Source: an uncultured Dysgonomonas sp. (lineage in GTDB: Bacteria > Bacteroidota > Bacteroidia > Bacteroidales > Dysgonomonadaceae). From it: a stretch of DNA of 20,532 bases. The position numbers were made by a program, and so were the translations under genes. The stretch lies in contig CALNCC010000048.1 in the NCBI GenBank assembly GCA_937875275.1, positions 1 through 20,532 of the forward strand, in the 5' to 3' direction. The notes beneath the pieces were generated by a model. The model was not told the origin of the DNA, did not search any database, and saw only the letters and a program-made list of their open reading frames with translations. Positions 1-7,063 of the stretch are shown here, in pieces (position 1 is the first letter of the stretch; each line of letters opens with the position of its first letter).

Positions 1-2
1 CT

Positions 3-188
3 AACGGATGGTCGGTTCGTTTTTCAGCATCTCCACTGCTGAATGCCGAGAAAGAGCATATAGAGTTTGGCATAGACCCTGATATAAAGATAGATATAAC
101 AGAAGAAGATGCCGAACAAGGCATTGATACTATCATCGAAAAAGCCCGACAGGTGATTAAAGAAAAGAAGGAAAATCAAAACACATAG
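3..188 (+). CDS. C-terminal end of an S41 family (carboxy-terminal processing) peptidase, partial
   Basis: An open frame enters from the left edge and stops at TAG 186-188, leaving 61 residues. The visible part contains NGWSVRF, then a segment reading HIEFGIDPDIKIDIT, then an acidic helix with GIDTIIEKA. In Bacteroidota S41 proteases this pattern (a Gly-Ile-Asp-Pro-Asp strand followed by 'D-x-x-I-E-K-A') lies at the extreme C-terminus, after the catalytic Ser/Lys core. The catalytic residues are outside the window, so activity cannot be judged. Such proteases are exported and cleave C-terminal regions of envelope proteins. The family call rests on this short tail only. Confidence 0.6.
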   Translation, partial: NGWSVRFSASPLLNAEKEHIEFGIDPDIKIDITEEDAEQGIDTIIEKARQVIKEKKENQNT

Positions 189-285
189 CTAATAAAAGTT
201 AAATTATTGGTTTGCAAGTTACCTGATTAAACCTTATCTCATTATTTGCATCAAAGTATCAAGAAATTTAAAATAACTTGAGATT

Positions 286-696
286 ATGAAAAAACTATTA
301 TTCTTGATTGCTTTAACTGCAATGACTTTATCAGTATTTGGTCAAAATAACCAAAACAGACCTGAACGTGGTGGGAATTTTGCTGAAAGACGTACTGCTA
401 TGTACAAAGAAATAGGTCTTACTAAAGAACAAACTGAAAAAGTGAAAAAATTGGACGAAACTCGTGATGCCGACATTAAGAAACTGAGAGAGGACTCTTC
501 GACAGACCGTGATGCTCAGAGAACGAAAATGGGCGAAATTCAGAAAAAATGGAATGACGATTTCGAAAAGATTTTGACTCCGGAACAACTAAAAAAATGG
601 AAAGAAATCCAAGAAAAAAATGCTAAGGAAAGAGAAAAAAGAGGCGGTGACAGATCTCGAAGAGGTGGCGGAGACAGACCTGCTCCTCAAGACTAA
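286..696 (+). CDS. Spy/CpxP-like small periplasmic protein (LTxxQ motifs)
   Basis: The product has 136 residues. Residues 1-19 form a Sec signal peptide (Lys-Lys, hydrophobic core, V-F-G before Gln20), so the mature protein should be periplasmic. The mature part is highly charged and helical and carries two LTxxQ motifs, LTKEQ at 45-49 and LTPEQ at 97-101. This pair is the signature of the Spy/CpxP envelope-stress fold, in which LTxxQ loops cap a helical cradle that holds unfolded proteins. Residues 119-132 form an Arg/Gly-rich tail. Many Bacteroidota homologues are annotated DUF4890. A chaperone or stress-sensing role is inferred from the family. It is flanked by a protease tail and followed by its own terminator, so it is probably monocistronic. 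No exact TAnnTTTG promoter is visible in 189-285. Confidence 0.75.
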   Translation: MKKLLFLIALTAMTLSVFGQNNQNRPERGGNFAERRTAMYKEIGLTKEQTEKVKKLDETRDADIKKLREDSSTDRDAQRTKMGEIQKKWNDDFEKILTPEQLKKWKEIQEKNAKEREKRGGDRSRRGGGDRPAPQD

Positions 697-741
697 TAAC
701 ATTTGAGGTTAGTCGCCTACTTAAGATTGCTTGTTTTAAGG

Positions 742-769
742 GTCCGAAATCATAATTATGATTTCGGAC
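742..769 (+). terminator. Rho-independent terminator after the Spy-like gene
   Basis: This is a perfect 28-bp palindrome with two 14-nt arms (GTCCGAAATCATAA and its complement) and no unpaired loop in the DNA, followed by a T-rich run (TTCCTTTATT). It begins 45 bp after the stop codon of the upstream gene. The rest of 697-907 shows no gene. Near 839-846 there is a five-of-six match to the Bacteroidota -7 element, which could serve the next gene. Confidence 0.8.
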
Positions 770-919
770 TTCCTTTATTATAAAGGTTTCATTTCTTATT
801 GGGCTACAAAGTTAGCAGTAATGGGGGATGCAATCATATTATTTTGTACTTTTACTATTCAATTTCCCAACCATTTATGACACAATCACAAATAGTAGAA
901 ATATATAATGTATAAAACG

Positions 920-1786
920 ATGAGAAAGATACCTGACTCAGAATTGATAATAAATGCCGATAGCAGTGTATTTCATTTGCACATCAAGCCCGAACAACTA
1001 TCAGACAAAATAATAATGATGGGCGACCCCGAACGAGTTAGCCTCACAGCCTCGTTCTTCGACTCCATCGAATGTAATATTCAAAGTAGAGAGTTTCATA
1101 CAATCACAGGCACATATAAAGGGAAACGCATCACTGCCATATCGCACGGAATAGGTCCGGACAATATGGATATCGTGCTCACCGAATTGGATGCCCTTGC
1201 CAATGTAGATTTCGCCACTCGTGATGTAAAGAAAGACTTTAAGCAACTGACGCTTGTCCGTGTAGGTACATCGGGAGGAATGCAGCCACACTGCCCCATC
1301 GGGTCGTATGTTGTAGCAGCCAAGTCTATCGGATTCGATGGCGTGCTCAACTATTATGCTGATAGAGACAGCGTTTGCGATCTGGGCTTTGAAACAGCTT
1401 TCAAGCATCATACAAACTGGAATCCGCAACACTGCTCGCCCTATATAGTGAAAGCCGATGAAGAATTGGTCAATCAGATTGGGCACGACATGATAAAAGG
1501 AGTAACAATCTCAGCAATAGGGTTCTATGGTCCTCAAGGAAGATATGTACGTATGCCTCTGGCAAATCCCGACCTGAACAATAGGATAGAATCGTTTGAA
1601 CACGAAGGAGAAGTCATTACCAACTACGAAATGGAAAGTGCGCCACTTGCCGGACTCGGACGATTGATGGGACATCGGGCGATGACGATATGTACTATTA
1701 TAGCGAATCGTATTGCGGGCAGTTCGAATGCCAATTATAAAGGGTCGATAGAAGATTTACTGAAAACTGTATTAGACCGTATCTGA
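920..1786 (+). CDS. udp: Uridine phosphorylase-type nucleoside phosphorylase
   Basis: This is a PNP/UDP-family phosphorylase (288 residues from ATG 920), which converts uridine and phosphate to uracil and ribose-1-phosphate in the cytoplasm for pyrimidine salvage. Visible motifs are GDPER at 35-39 (phosphate loop), VGTSGG at 115-120, GFYGPQGR at 201-208 (a uracil-recognition loop of the Q-x-R type) and NYEMES at 235-240, whose Met-Glu contacts the ribose. An in-frame ATG at 908 would add four residues. I prefer 920 because the family usually starts a few residues before the SELIIN segment. Length fits the family. The stop overlaps the next start (TGATG), so the two genes are probably translationally coupled. 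The nucleoside specificity is inferred. Confidence 0.85.
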   Translation: MRKIPDSELIINADSSVFHLHIKPEQLSDKIIMMGDPERVSLTASFFDSIECNIQSREFHTITGTYKGKRITAISHGIGPDNMDIVLTELDALANVDFATRDVKKDFKQLTLVRVGTSGGMQPHCPIGSYVVAAKSIGFDGVLNYYADRDSVCDLGFETAFKHHTNWNPQHCSPYIVKADEELVNQIGHDMIKGVTISAIGFYGPQGRYVRMPLANPDLNNRIESFEHEGEVITNYEMESAPLAGLGRLMGHRAMTICTIIANRIAGSSNANYKGSIEDLLKTVLDRI

Positions 1787-2055
1787 TGTTCACTCTATCA
1801 CGAAAAAATATAAGGAAGGGTGTGTGTATTATTCTTTCTATGATCATTCTGATTATAGGGATAATCATATTTGCAAACTGGAAAATATCTTACGACACTC
1901 AAGATTTTATATTTGATAATGTAACAGACCTAAGCCTAAACAAATCCTCAATCAAAACTAAAGCAAGAGAAAAACTTGCTCGTGTAAAAGTATTTGCCGA
2001 TATACTGATACGCAAAAATCCTAAATTTTTAGGAGAGCAAATAGATATTGACTAA
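1786..2055 (+). CDS. Internally deleted SanA/YdcF-type (DUF218) membrane protein
   Basis: The product has 89 residues: a membrane anchor at about 10-31, then a periplasmic stretch ending DNVTDLSLNK (about 43-52), then KAREKLARVKVF and PKFLGEQIDI up to the stop. From memory of the family, intact SanA (vancomycin high-temperature exclusion) proteins have about 200-240 residues. Their N-terminal 'Asp-x-Val...x-Asn-Lys' is followed at once by VGLLLGTS and the DUF218 core, and they end with a helix of the type REKLARVKVF plus PKFLGE. Here the two ends join in frame and the core of roughly 120-130 residues is missing. The start overlaps the udp stop and the porin follows 24 bp later, so it still sits within the transcription unit. 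It is probably a non-functional remnant. A free-standing small membrane protein is the alternative. Confidence 0.65.
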   Translation: MFTLSRKNIRKGVCIILSMIILIIGIIIFANWKISYDTQDFIFDNVTDLSLNKSSIKTKAREKLARVKVFADILIRKNPKFLGEQIDID

Positions 2056-2079
2056 TGATATAACAACTTAAGTATTAAT

Positions 2080-3237
2080 ATGAAAAAAGCATTATTGCTA
2101 ATCTTCTTTGCAGGCATAAGCCTTTCTTCTCTGATTGCACAAGACTCAAACAAACAATTATTGGACAAACTCGTAGAGAAAGAAATTCTTTCTCAAGACG
2201 AAGCTGACGAATTACTTGACTCTTCCTCTGAGACAAAACAAGAGAGTAAGATTGAACAGAATGATGAAGGCAATGTGCACAATATATTCAAAAACATACC
2301 TTTCGTTAATATCGGCGGATACGGCATGCTCATGCACAACTACAACAATACAGCCAAGACCAAGCATGATACGCAAATAAGAGTTATGTTCCTGGCAATT
2401 AGAGGTAATATAACTAACGAACTAAGCTACTTCGTTCTGACCGAGTTGGCTAACCCACTACTATATGAGTTCTATGCCGACTGGAAACCACGCAAAGAAT
2501 TCAATATTCGTGCAGGGCAAGCCAAAACCCCAATAGGAATGGAAAATCAATTATCTCTTACTATTTTGGAGACGGTATTCAATACCCGCTCTATTTCATC
2601 CCTCATGGGAATGGGCGGAGATGTGCTGCAACTTCAAAACGGCAGAAACAACACGGGGCGTGATATAGGAGTACAAGCATATGGCTCGTTTATTGAAGTA
2701 TCAGACCACGATCTGATGGAATACGGCGTTGGTATATATCAAGGAAGCGGTGTGATGAGTAATGACAAAAACAACTCGAAAGACTTTGCCGGATCGCTGT
2801 TGTTTCAGCCCATCAAAGGGTTCCGCATCGGAGGCAGCACCTACTTAGGGGAAGCGACATACCTAAAACCGGGAGACCTGAATGAAGCTAAACATACGCG
2901 CAATCGTTGGATAGCAAGTAGTGATTTCAGATCAGGACCACTATATGCGCGCGCCGAATGGATATATGCAAAAGACAGCAATATTGAGAAAGAGGGATTG
3001 ACGGGTCTGCTTCAATACTATTTTGTACCCGATAAATTCAATGTTATAGGTAAAGTAGACTACCTCAACCATGACAAGAAAAACAATAACGAAGTGATTG
3101 ACTATCTCGTAGGAGTAGACTATTATTTCTACAACAGATGCCGCGTACAACTCAACTATCAATATTCTGACTACTCAGCAAGTTGGGCAGAAAAAGACTC
3201 GCATCGGGTAATAGGGCAATTACAAATTGTATTCTAA
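2080..3237 (+). CDS. Porin_O_P family outer-membrane porin
   Basis: The product has 385 residues. Residues 1-20 are a Sec signal peptide (L-I-A before Gln21). Residues 25-46 form a short helix of the type LLDKLVEKEILSQDEADELL, common at the mature N-terminus of Bacteroidota Porin_O_P proteins. The remainder is made of alternating amphipathic strands rich in Tyr, Gly and Asn and ends in a strand closing with Phe (VIGQLQIVF), as expected for an outer-membrane barrel. The family was named for phosphate- and polyphosphate-selective porins of Pseudomonas, but Bacteroidota members have no safe substrate assignment. It follows the SanA remnant by 24 bp and precedes the flavoenzyme by 5 bp, which implies co-transcription. 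Confidence 0.8.
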   Translation: MKKALLLIFFAGISLSSLIAQDSNKQLLDKLVEKEILSQDEADELLDSSSETKQESKIEQNDEGNVHNIFKNIPFVNIGGYGMLMHNYNNTAKTKHDTQIRVMFLAIRGNITNELSYFVLTELANPLLYEFYADWKPRKEFNIRAGQAKTPIGMENQLSLTILETVFNTRSISSLMGMGGDVLQLQNGRNNTGRDIGVQAYGSFIEVSDHDLMEYGVGIYQGSGVMSNDKNNSKDFAGSLLFQPIKGFRIGGSTYLGEATYLKPGDLNEAKHTRNRWIASSDFRSGPLYARAEWIYAKDSNIEKEGLTGLLQYYFVPDKFNVIGKVDYLNHDKKNNNEVIDYLVGVDYYFYNRCRVQLNYQYSDYSASWAEKDSHRVIGQLQIVF

Positions 3238-3242
3238 AAGAG

Positions 3243-4444
3243 ATGAAAACAGCAGAATCACAGCCTATATATGACTGTATAATCATTGGAGCGGGCATCA
3301 GCGGCTTATCATTTGCACACCATCTGAACAAGGAAAAACAAGACGTGCTTATCCTTGAGAAAGAGAACGAATATGGCGGACAGATAAAAACGTTCAAATC
3401 AGAAAAATCGGACTATTGGTGCGAATTGGGAGCACATACATGCTACAATATGTATTCCCATCTGCTCTCTATTGTTAAAGACCTATATGCCGATGACGAG
3501 GTTCTCCCCATGCGCAAGTGCAGTTATGTGATGTATGCCTCGGGCAAAATACGAAGTGTATTCTCGCAGCTCTCCATCTTGAGTATTGCAATTGTTTTCG
3601 GATACTCAACAGTAAAAAAGAGGGAAAAACCGTCAAGGAATTCTTCCAACCAATCGTGGGCAAGAGAAATTACAGCCCGTTATTTTCCAATCTGTTCCGA
3701 GCAGTTATCTCTCAGAATGCGGACGAATATCCTGCCGAGATGTTCCTGAAAAGAAGAAAGACCAGAATGGAAGAGTTTCCTCGCAAATACACTTTCCGAA
3801 CAGGGATAAAAGCATTTCTCGATCTCATTGTCAAGAAAAATAATCTATCGGTAATACACAATAGCGAGGTACAGTCTATCTCTGTCAAAGATTCTCTATA
3901 CACAATATCTACCAATGGGGAAACATACCAAACCAAGAAAATCGCTTTTGCCACAGACCCTCAAACGACAGGTCGGTTACTGAAAGATATTGCCGCCGAC
4001 ATAAGTGGTGTCCTGTCGGATATACAATTATCTCGTTCCGAATCGTTGAATGTTGTAGTAGAGAAAGATCACATTTCGCTGAAAGAAATCGCAGGAATAA
4101 TTCCGATGGATGACGCGTTTTCGTCTGTCGTTGCCCGTGATACTGTTCTTCATCCACTCTATCGGGGATTTACGTTTCACTTCGAAGATGGAAAGAAAAC
4201 ACTGGGCGAACAGATAAAGACTGCTTGCGAGGTATTGAATATTTCAGAGAAAGACATTGTAGAACATTCCTCAACAAAGCATCTACTACCCGCTCCTCGC
4301 ATAAAGGATATGAACATTGCCGAAAGAATAGATACGCACAAGGATATTTATGTCTTGGGAAATTATTTGTACGGACTTTCATTAGAAGATTGTGCTCTCC
4401 GATCAGCAGAGGAATATAAAAGATATAAGACAAGTCTGATGTAA
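3243..4444 (+). pseudogene. Protoporphyrinogen oxidase-like FAD enzyme, interrupted by a -1 frameshift
   Basis: Two overlapping frames together encode one amine-oxidase-fold flavoprotein of about 400 residues. The first part (from ATG 3243) has the Rossmann signature GAGISG at residues 16-21 with the acidic end of strand 2 (LILEKE), then GGQIKT and a substrate-domain segment. It would end at TGA 3747-3749. The second frame resumes at KKEGKTVKEFF near 3614 and runs to 4444, ending with GNYLYGLSLEDC, the C-terminal FAD contact of the HemY/HemG-type protoporphyrinogen oxidases. One missing A in the six-A run at 3614-3619 explains the break. Downstream coding sequence shows no further damage, so the lesion is recent, a sequencing error, or a recoding site. 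HemN lies convergent 7 bp away, which supports a late-haem role. Amine oxidases of other specificity remain possible. Confidence 0.75.
3614..3620 (+). other. A_AAA_AAG slippery heptamer at the frame junction
   Basis: In the upstream frame the codons read GTA AAA AAG, so the heptamer is phased as A_AAA_AAG, the classic dnaX-type slippery sequence for -1 slippage. A -1 shift here enters exactly the frame that carries the rest of the flavoenzyme. I see no strong upstream Shine-Dalgarno-like stimulator, and only a 4-bp stem (3637-3647) downstream, so programmed use is unproven. Confidence 0.5.
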
Positions 4445-4451
4445 AAGCCGA

Positions 4452-5822
4452 TTATATACTTTTCGAGAACTGTTTGTCCGACCCTACCAACAGAGGGTCC
4501 ATAGACGCCGCCACATTGCGCACAAAAGGAGCCGCTTGCGGCAAAACAGTTATACTATCCGACGAAAAATAGATGATTCCATCATCCGACAGTTCACGCA
4601 GCATATCTTCGTTGTATATCAGTGCTGCTTTTATTCTATCTGCCGATAAAGATAATTTAGACGCCAAGCCACTCCAGCGAAGAGTGTAGTTGCACATCAA
4701 TTGCGCTATCACTTCGCGGCGAATACATTCATCCTCACTCAGGCTATATCCTCGCAACACGGGGAAGCTATCATTGTCTATCATAGCCATATAGGTCGCT
4801 ATATCTTTTACATTCTGACTGTATGCCGATGCCAACTGGCTAATGCCCGTTGTGCCGAAAGCATATACCTGCCCCGTAGTACGTCGGGTGCAATACCCCT
4901 GAAAATTGCGGTGTAATTCGCCTGACACTTGTGCCTTAAAAAGCTCATCATCGGGCAAAACAAAATGATCCATCCCTACCGATTCGTATCCGGCATTGCG
5001 GAGTATGGCTTTTGCTTTTTCGTACATTCCTTCCTTCTCTCCAACAGCAGGCAAGCCAACTTTTTCCAATTTCTTTTGCAATTGATTGACCCAAGGAACA
5101 TGGGCGTATGAGAAAGTAACCAATCTGTCGGGCTTCAATTCTACTGCTTCCTCAATAGTTTTTGTGAAAGAAGAGATAGTTTGGAGTGGCAGACCAAAAA
5201 TAAAATCCATATTTACCGAGATATTTCTATCCCTCAATATACCTATCACATCCTTAACCGGCATGAGGGAGGCTTTTCGATTGGCAGCTTTGAGTACATC
5301 CGTATTAAAATCCTGTATTCCGATACTGATGCGTGTAAATCCGGCTTTCGTCAGTTCGTCCCAATACTTTTCATCCATATATCCGGGATGGCACTCTATT
5401 GCAATCTCAGGGTTTTCGATACATTCAAATTCGGAAAGGATCAATTCATTCAAATCTCTGATAATTTCTACCGCCAAGAACGTAGGAGTACCCCCACCAT
5501 AATGTATCTGAGATATTTTGCGCCCTTTATCGAGCAATGCCAATCCCATCCGTATTTCCTTTTTCAGATGTGAGATATAATTCTCCACCTGATCTCCTTT
5601 TCGGAGCAACATAGAGTTGCAGCCACAGTAGTAGCACAATCGTTGACAAAACGGGATGTGTATATATACCGATATATGTTGAGGATCTTGATCGTTAGAG
5701 CCGATAACCATCTGCCTATACTCCTCTCCCGTAAAATTTTCCGTAAAAAAATTAGCTGGAGGATAGCTTGTATATCTTGGTGCGGGCTTGTTATACTTAT
5801 CTATGATACTTTGGCTCAACAT
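4452..5822 (-). CDS. hemN: HemN, oxygen-independent coproporphyrinogen III dehydrogenase
   Basis: This radical-SAM enzyme (456 residues) oxidatively decarboxylates coproporphyrinogen III to protoporphyrinogen IX in the cytoplasm. Motifs: APRYTSYP at 14-21; YIHIPFCQRLCYYCGCN with cluster cysteines C59, C63 and C66 (CxxxCxxC) and the HemN-specific extra C68; GGGTPTFL at 109-116 for SAM; and NFQGYCTRR in the C-terminal half. The NFQGYxT motif and CGCN separate true HemN from the HemW haem chaperone. I start at ATG 5822, which gives the normal N-terminus. The in-frame ATG at 5876 would add 18 unrelated residues inside the MFS gene. The start overlaps the MFS end by 26 bp, so the genes are co-transcribed and probably translationally coupled. 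It converges on the PPO-like gene. Confidence 0.9.
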   Translation of the reverse strand: MLSQSIIDKYNKPAPRYTSYPPANFFTENFTGEEYRQMVIGSNDQDPQHISVYIHIPFCQRLCYYCGCNSMLLRKGDQVENYISHLKKEIRMGLALLDKGRKISQIHYGGGTPTFLAVEIIRDLNELILSEFECIENPEIAIECHPGYMDEKYWDELTKAGFTRISIGIQDFNTDVLKAANRKASLMPVKDVIGILRDRNISVNMDFIFGLPLQTISSFTKTIEEAVELKPDRLVTFSYAHVPWVNQLQKKLEKVGLPAVGEKEGMYEKAKAILRNAGYESVGMDHFVLPDDELFKAQVSGELHRNFQGYCTRRTTGQVYAFGTTGISQLASAYSQNVKDIATYMAMIDNDSFPVLRGYSLSEDECIRREVIAQLMCNYTLRWSGLASKLSLSADRIKAALIYNEDMLRELSDDGIIYFSSDSITVLPQAAPFVRNVAASMDPLLVGSDKQFSKSI

Positions 5823-7041
5823 TCTCTTTTTTGTTTTTAAATATAAGCAATATATATACAAACGACAGCGCAGCAACCAACATCTCTACAAAGTACAGAG
5901 TAGTATATCCATACGTACCCGCAAGCTTTCCGGCACCCACAGCCATAAGCATACCGCTAAGATGGGTAATGACGGTTTGCAGTGTAAAGTCGGTTCCTTC
6001 ATATCCTTTCCTCACGCAGTCCATCGCCGTAGTATATACCACAATGGTAGCCATGCCATAGCTAAGCCACAAGAGCGAAACGCCAAGATGCAAGGTTGCC
6101 GTATTTACAGGCAGGCAAACTAACAATAGGAATACGTAGACTGTTACGAGCAGAATCGTAAATGCAAATATAATACGCGACCAAGATCGACCTATCTTTC
6201 TCACGATAAAACCACCAAATAGCGACCCTAAGCATCCGATGGATGTGCCTATGATACCGACCATCACACCTATCTCTTTCATGTCGTAACCGAAATCGAC
6301 AAGCATGGGTTTGAACATCGACAGAGTACCTATGATACCGGCATAGTACAGAAACAAAAAAACGACTTGTTTCCATATCCCTTTTTGTTTGAAAAAGCCG
6401 AGCAAATCGTTCGCTCCCGCTTTTTTCATATCCTTTTTCGCCTCCAACTGCAATCGGGCCGATTCGTCTCCCCTAAAGAACAGAAGAGGTATAACAGCTA
6501 TGACAACAAACAGAGCCAGATAAGGCAGCAGGTTGCCCCACCCCATTTTATGATATATAAGCAATAGTCCGCCACTACCGATCATTGTTCCGGCAAAACC
6601 TCCCATCGACTGCATACTGTTTACCAGGCTTTTGTCTTTGTCTGAGAATGATATTACCGCAAGGGCGTCCGTCGCAATGTCTTGCGTTGCCGATGCTATA
6701 AAAGCAAGAATAATCAACCCGATAATGAGCGCAGGCGTAACCTGTAAATCCAAGAAAGCGATACTGAAAATAACTACCGCATAAATAATTTCCGATGAAA
6801 ATATCCACCGTTTATAATCCGACACCTTGTTGCACGAACGGTCTATTGCCGGCGACCACAGAAATTTCAATATCCATGGCAGTTTCAGAAACTGAAGCAT
6901 ACCTATAACCTCTAACGAGAAATTTTGCTGCCGCATGATGACAGGAATAACCGTCGAGAAAAATGCCATCGGTATTTTCTGTGCCACATAGAGGCTGAAA
7001 AAGGTAAATAATTGCCCCCCTTTTTGTAAATGTTGATTCAT
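5797..7041 (-). CDS. MFS transporter, AmpG/RhtX-FptX-like inner-membrane carrier
   Basis: The product has 414 residues and about 12 hydrophobic segments. The N-terminal helix pair contains YVAQKIPMAFFSTVIPV and a loop LKLPWILKFLWSPAIDR, followed by ASATQDIATDALAV. This is the pattern of the peptide-acetyl-CoA/drug (PAT) branch of the MFS, which includes the muropeptide permease AmpG and the siderophore importers RhtX and FptX. Those FptX/RhtX members move ferric siderophores across the inner membrane after a TonB receptor. Here the gene lies 22 bp downstream of a TonB receptor and overlaps hemN, so import of a porphyrin or iron complex is a better guess than muropeptides. The substrate is inferred only from this context. 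Confidence 0.75.
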   Translation of the reverse strand: MNQHLQKGGQLFTFFSLYVAQKIPMAFFSTVIPVIMRQQNFSLEVIGMLQFLKLPWILKFLWSPAIDRSCNKVSDYKRWIFSSEIIYAVVIFSIAFLDLQVTPALIIGLIILAFIASATQDIATDALAVISFSDKDKSLVNSMQSMGGFAGTMIGSGGLLLIYHKMGWGNLLPYLALFVVIAVIPLLFFRGDESARLQLEAKKDMKKAGANDLLGFFKQKGIWKQVVFLFLYYAGIIGTLSMFKPMLVDFGYDMKEIGVMVGIIGTSIGCLGSLFGGFIVRKIGRSWSRIIFAFTILLVTVYVFLLLVCLPVNTATLHLGVSLLWLSYGMATIVVYTTAMDCVRKGYEGTDFTLQTVITHLSGMLMAVGAGKLAGTYGYTTLYFVEMLVAALSFVYILLIFKNKKENVEPKYHR

Positions 7042-7063
7042 TGATCCTTTTTAGTTCTGTACT

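Noticed and set aside
877..915. Twelve-codon ORF (ATG 877) overlapping the udp start, a possible leader peptide
   Set aside because: It has no ribosome binding site, no codons of special interest and no attenuator structure. It most likely arises by chance.
1001..1486. Minus-strand ORF of 161 codons opposite udp
   Set aside because: The udp frame carries all family motifs. The antisense frame has none.
4443..4463. AAAAG/CTTTT repeat between the convergent flavoenzyme and hemN genes as a bidirectional terminator
   Set aside because: It is only five weak A/T-rich pairs with an 11-nt loop, mostly inside coding sequence, and is not distinguishable from chance.
5797..7041. MFS gene as an AmpG muropeptide permease
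   Set aside because: The PAT-family pattern allows it, but there are no peptidoglycan-recycling genes nearby and the receptor-hemN context points to a tetrapyrrole or iron complex.
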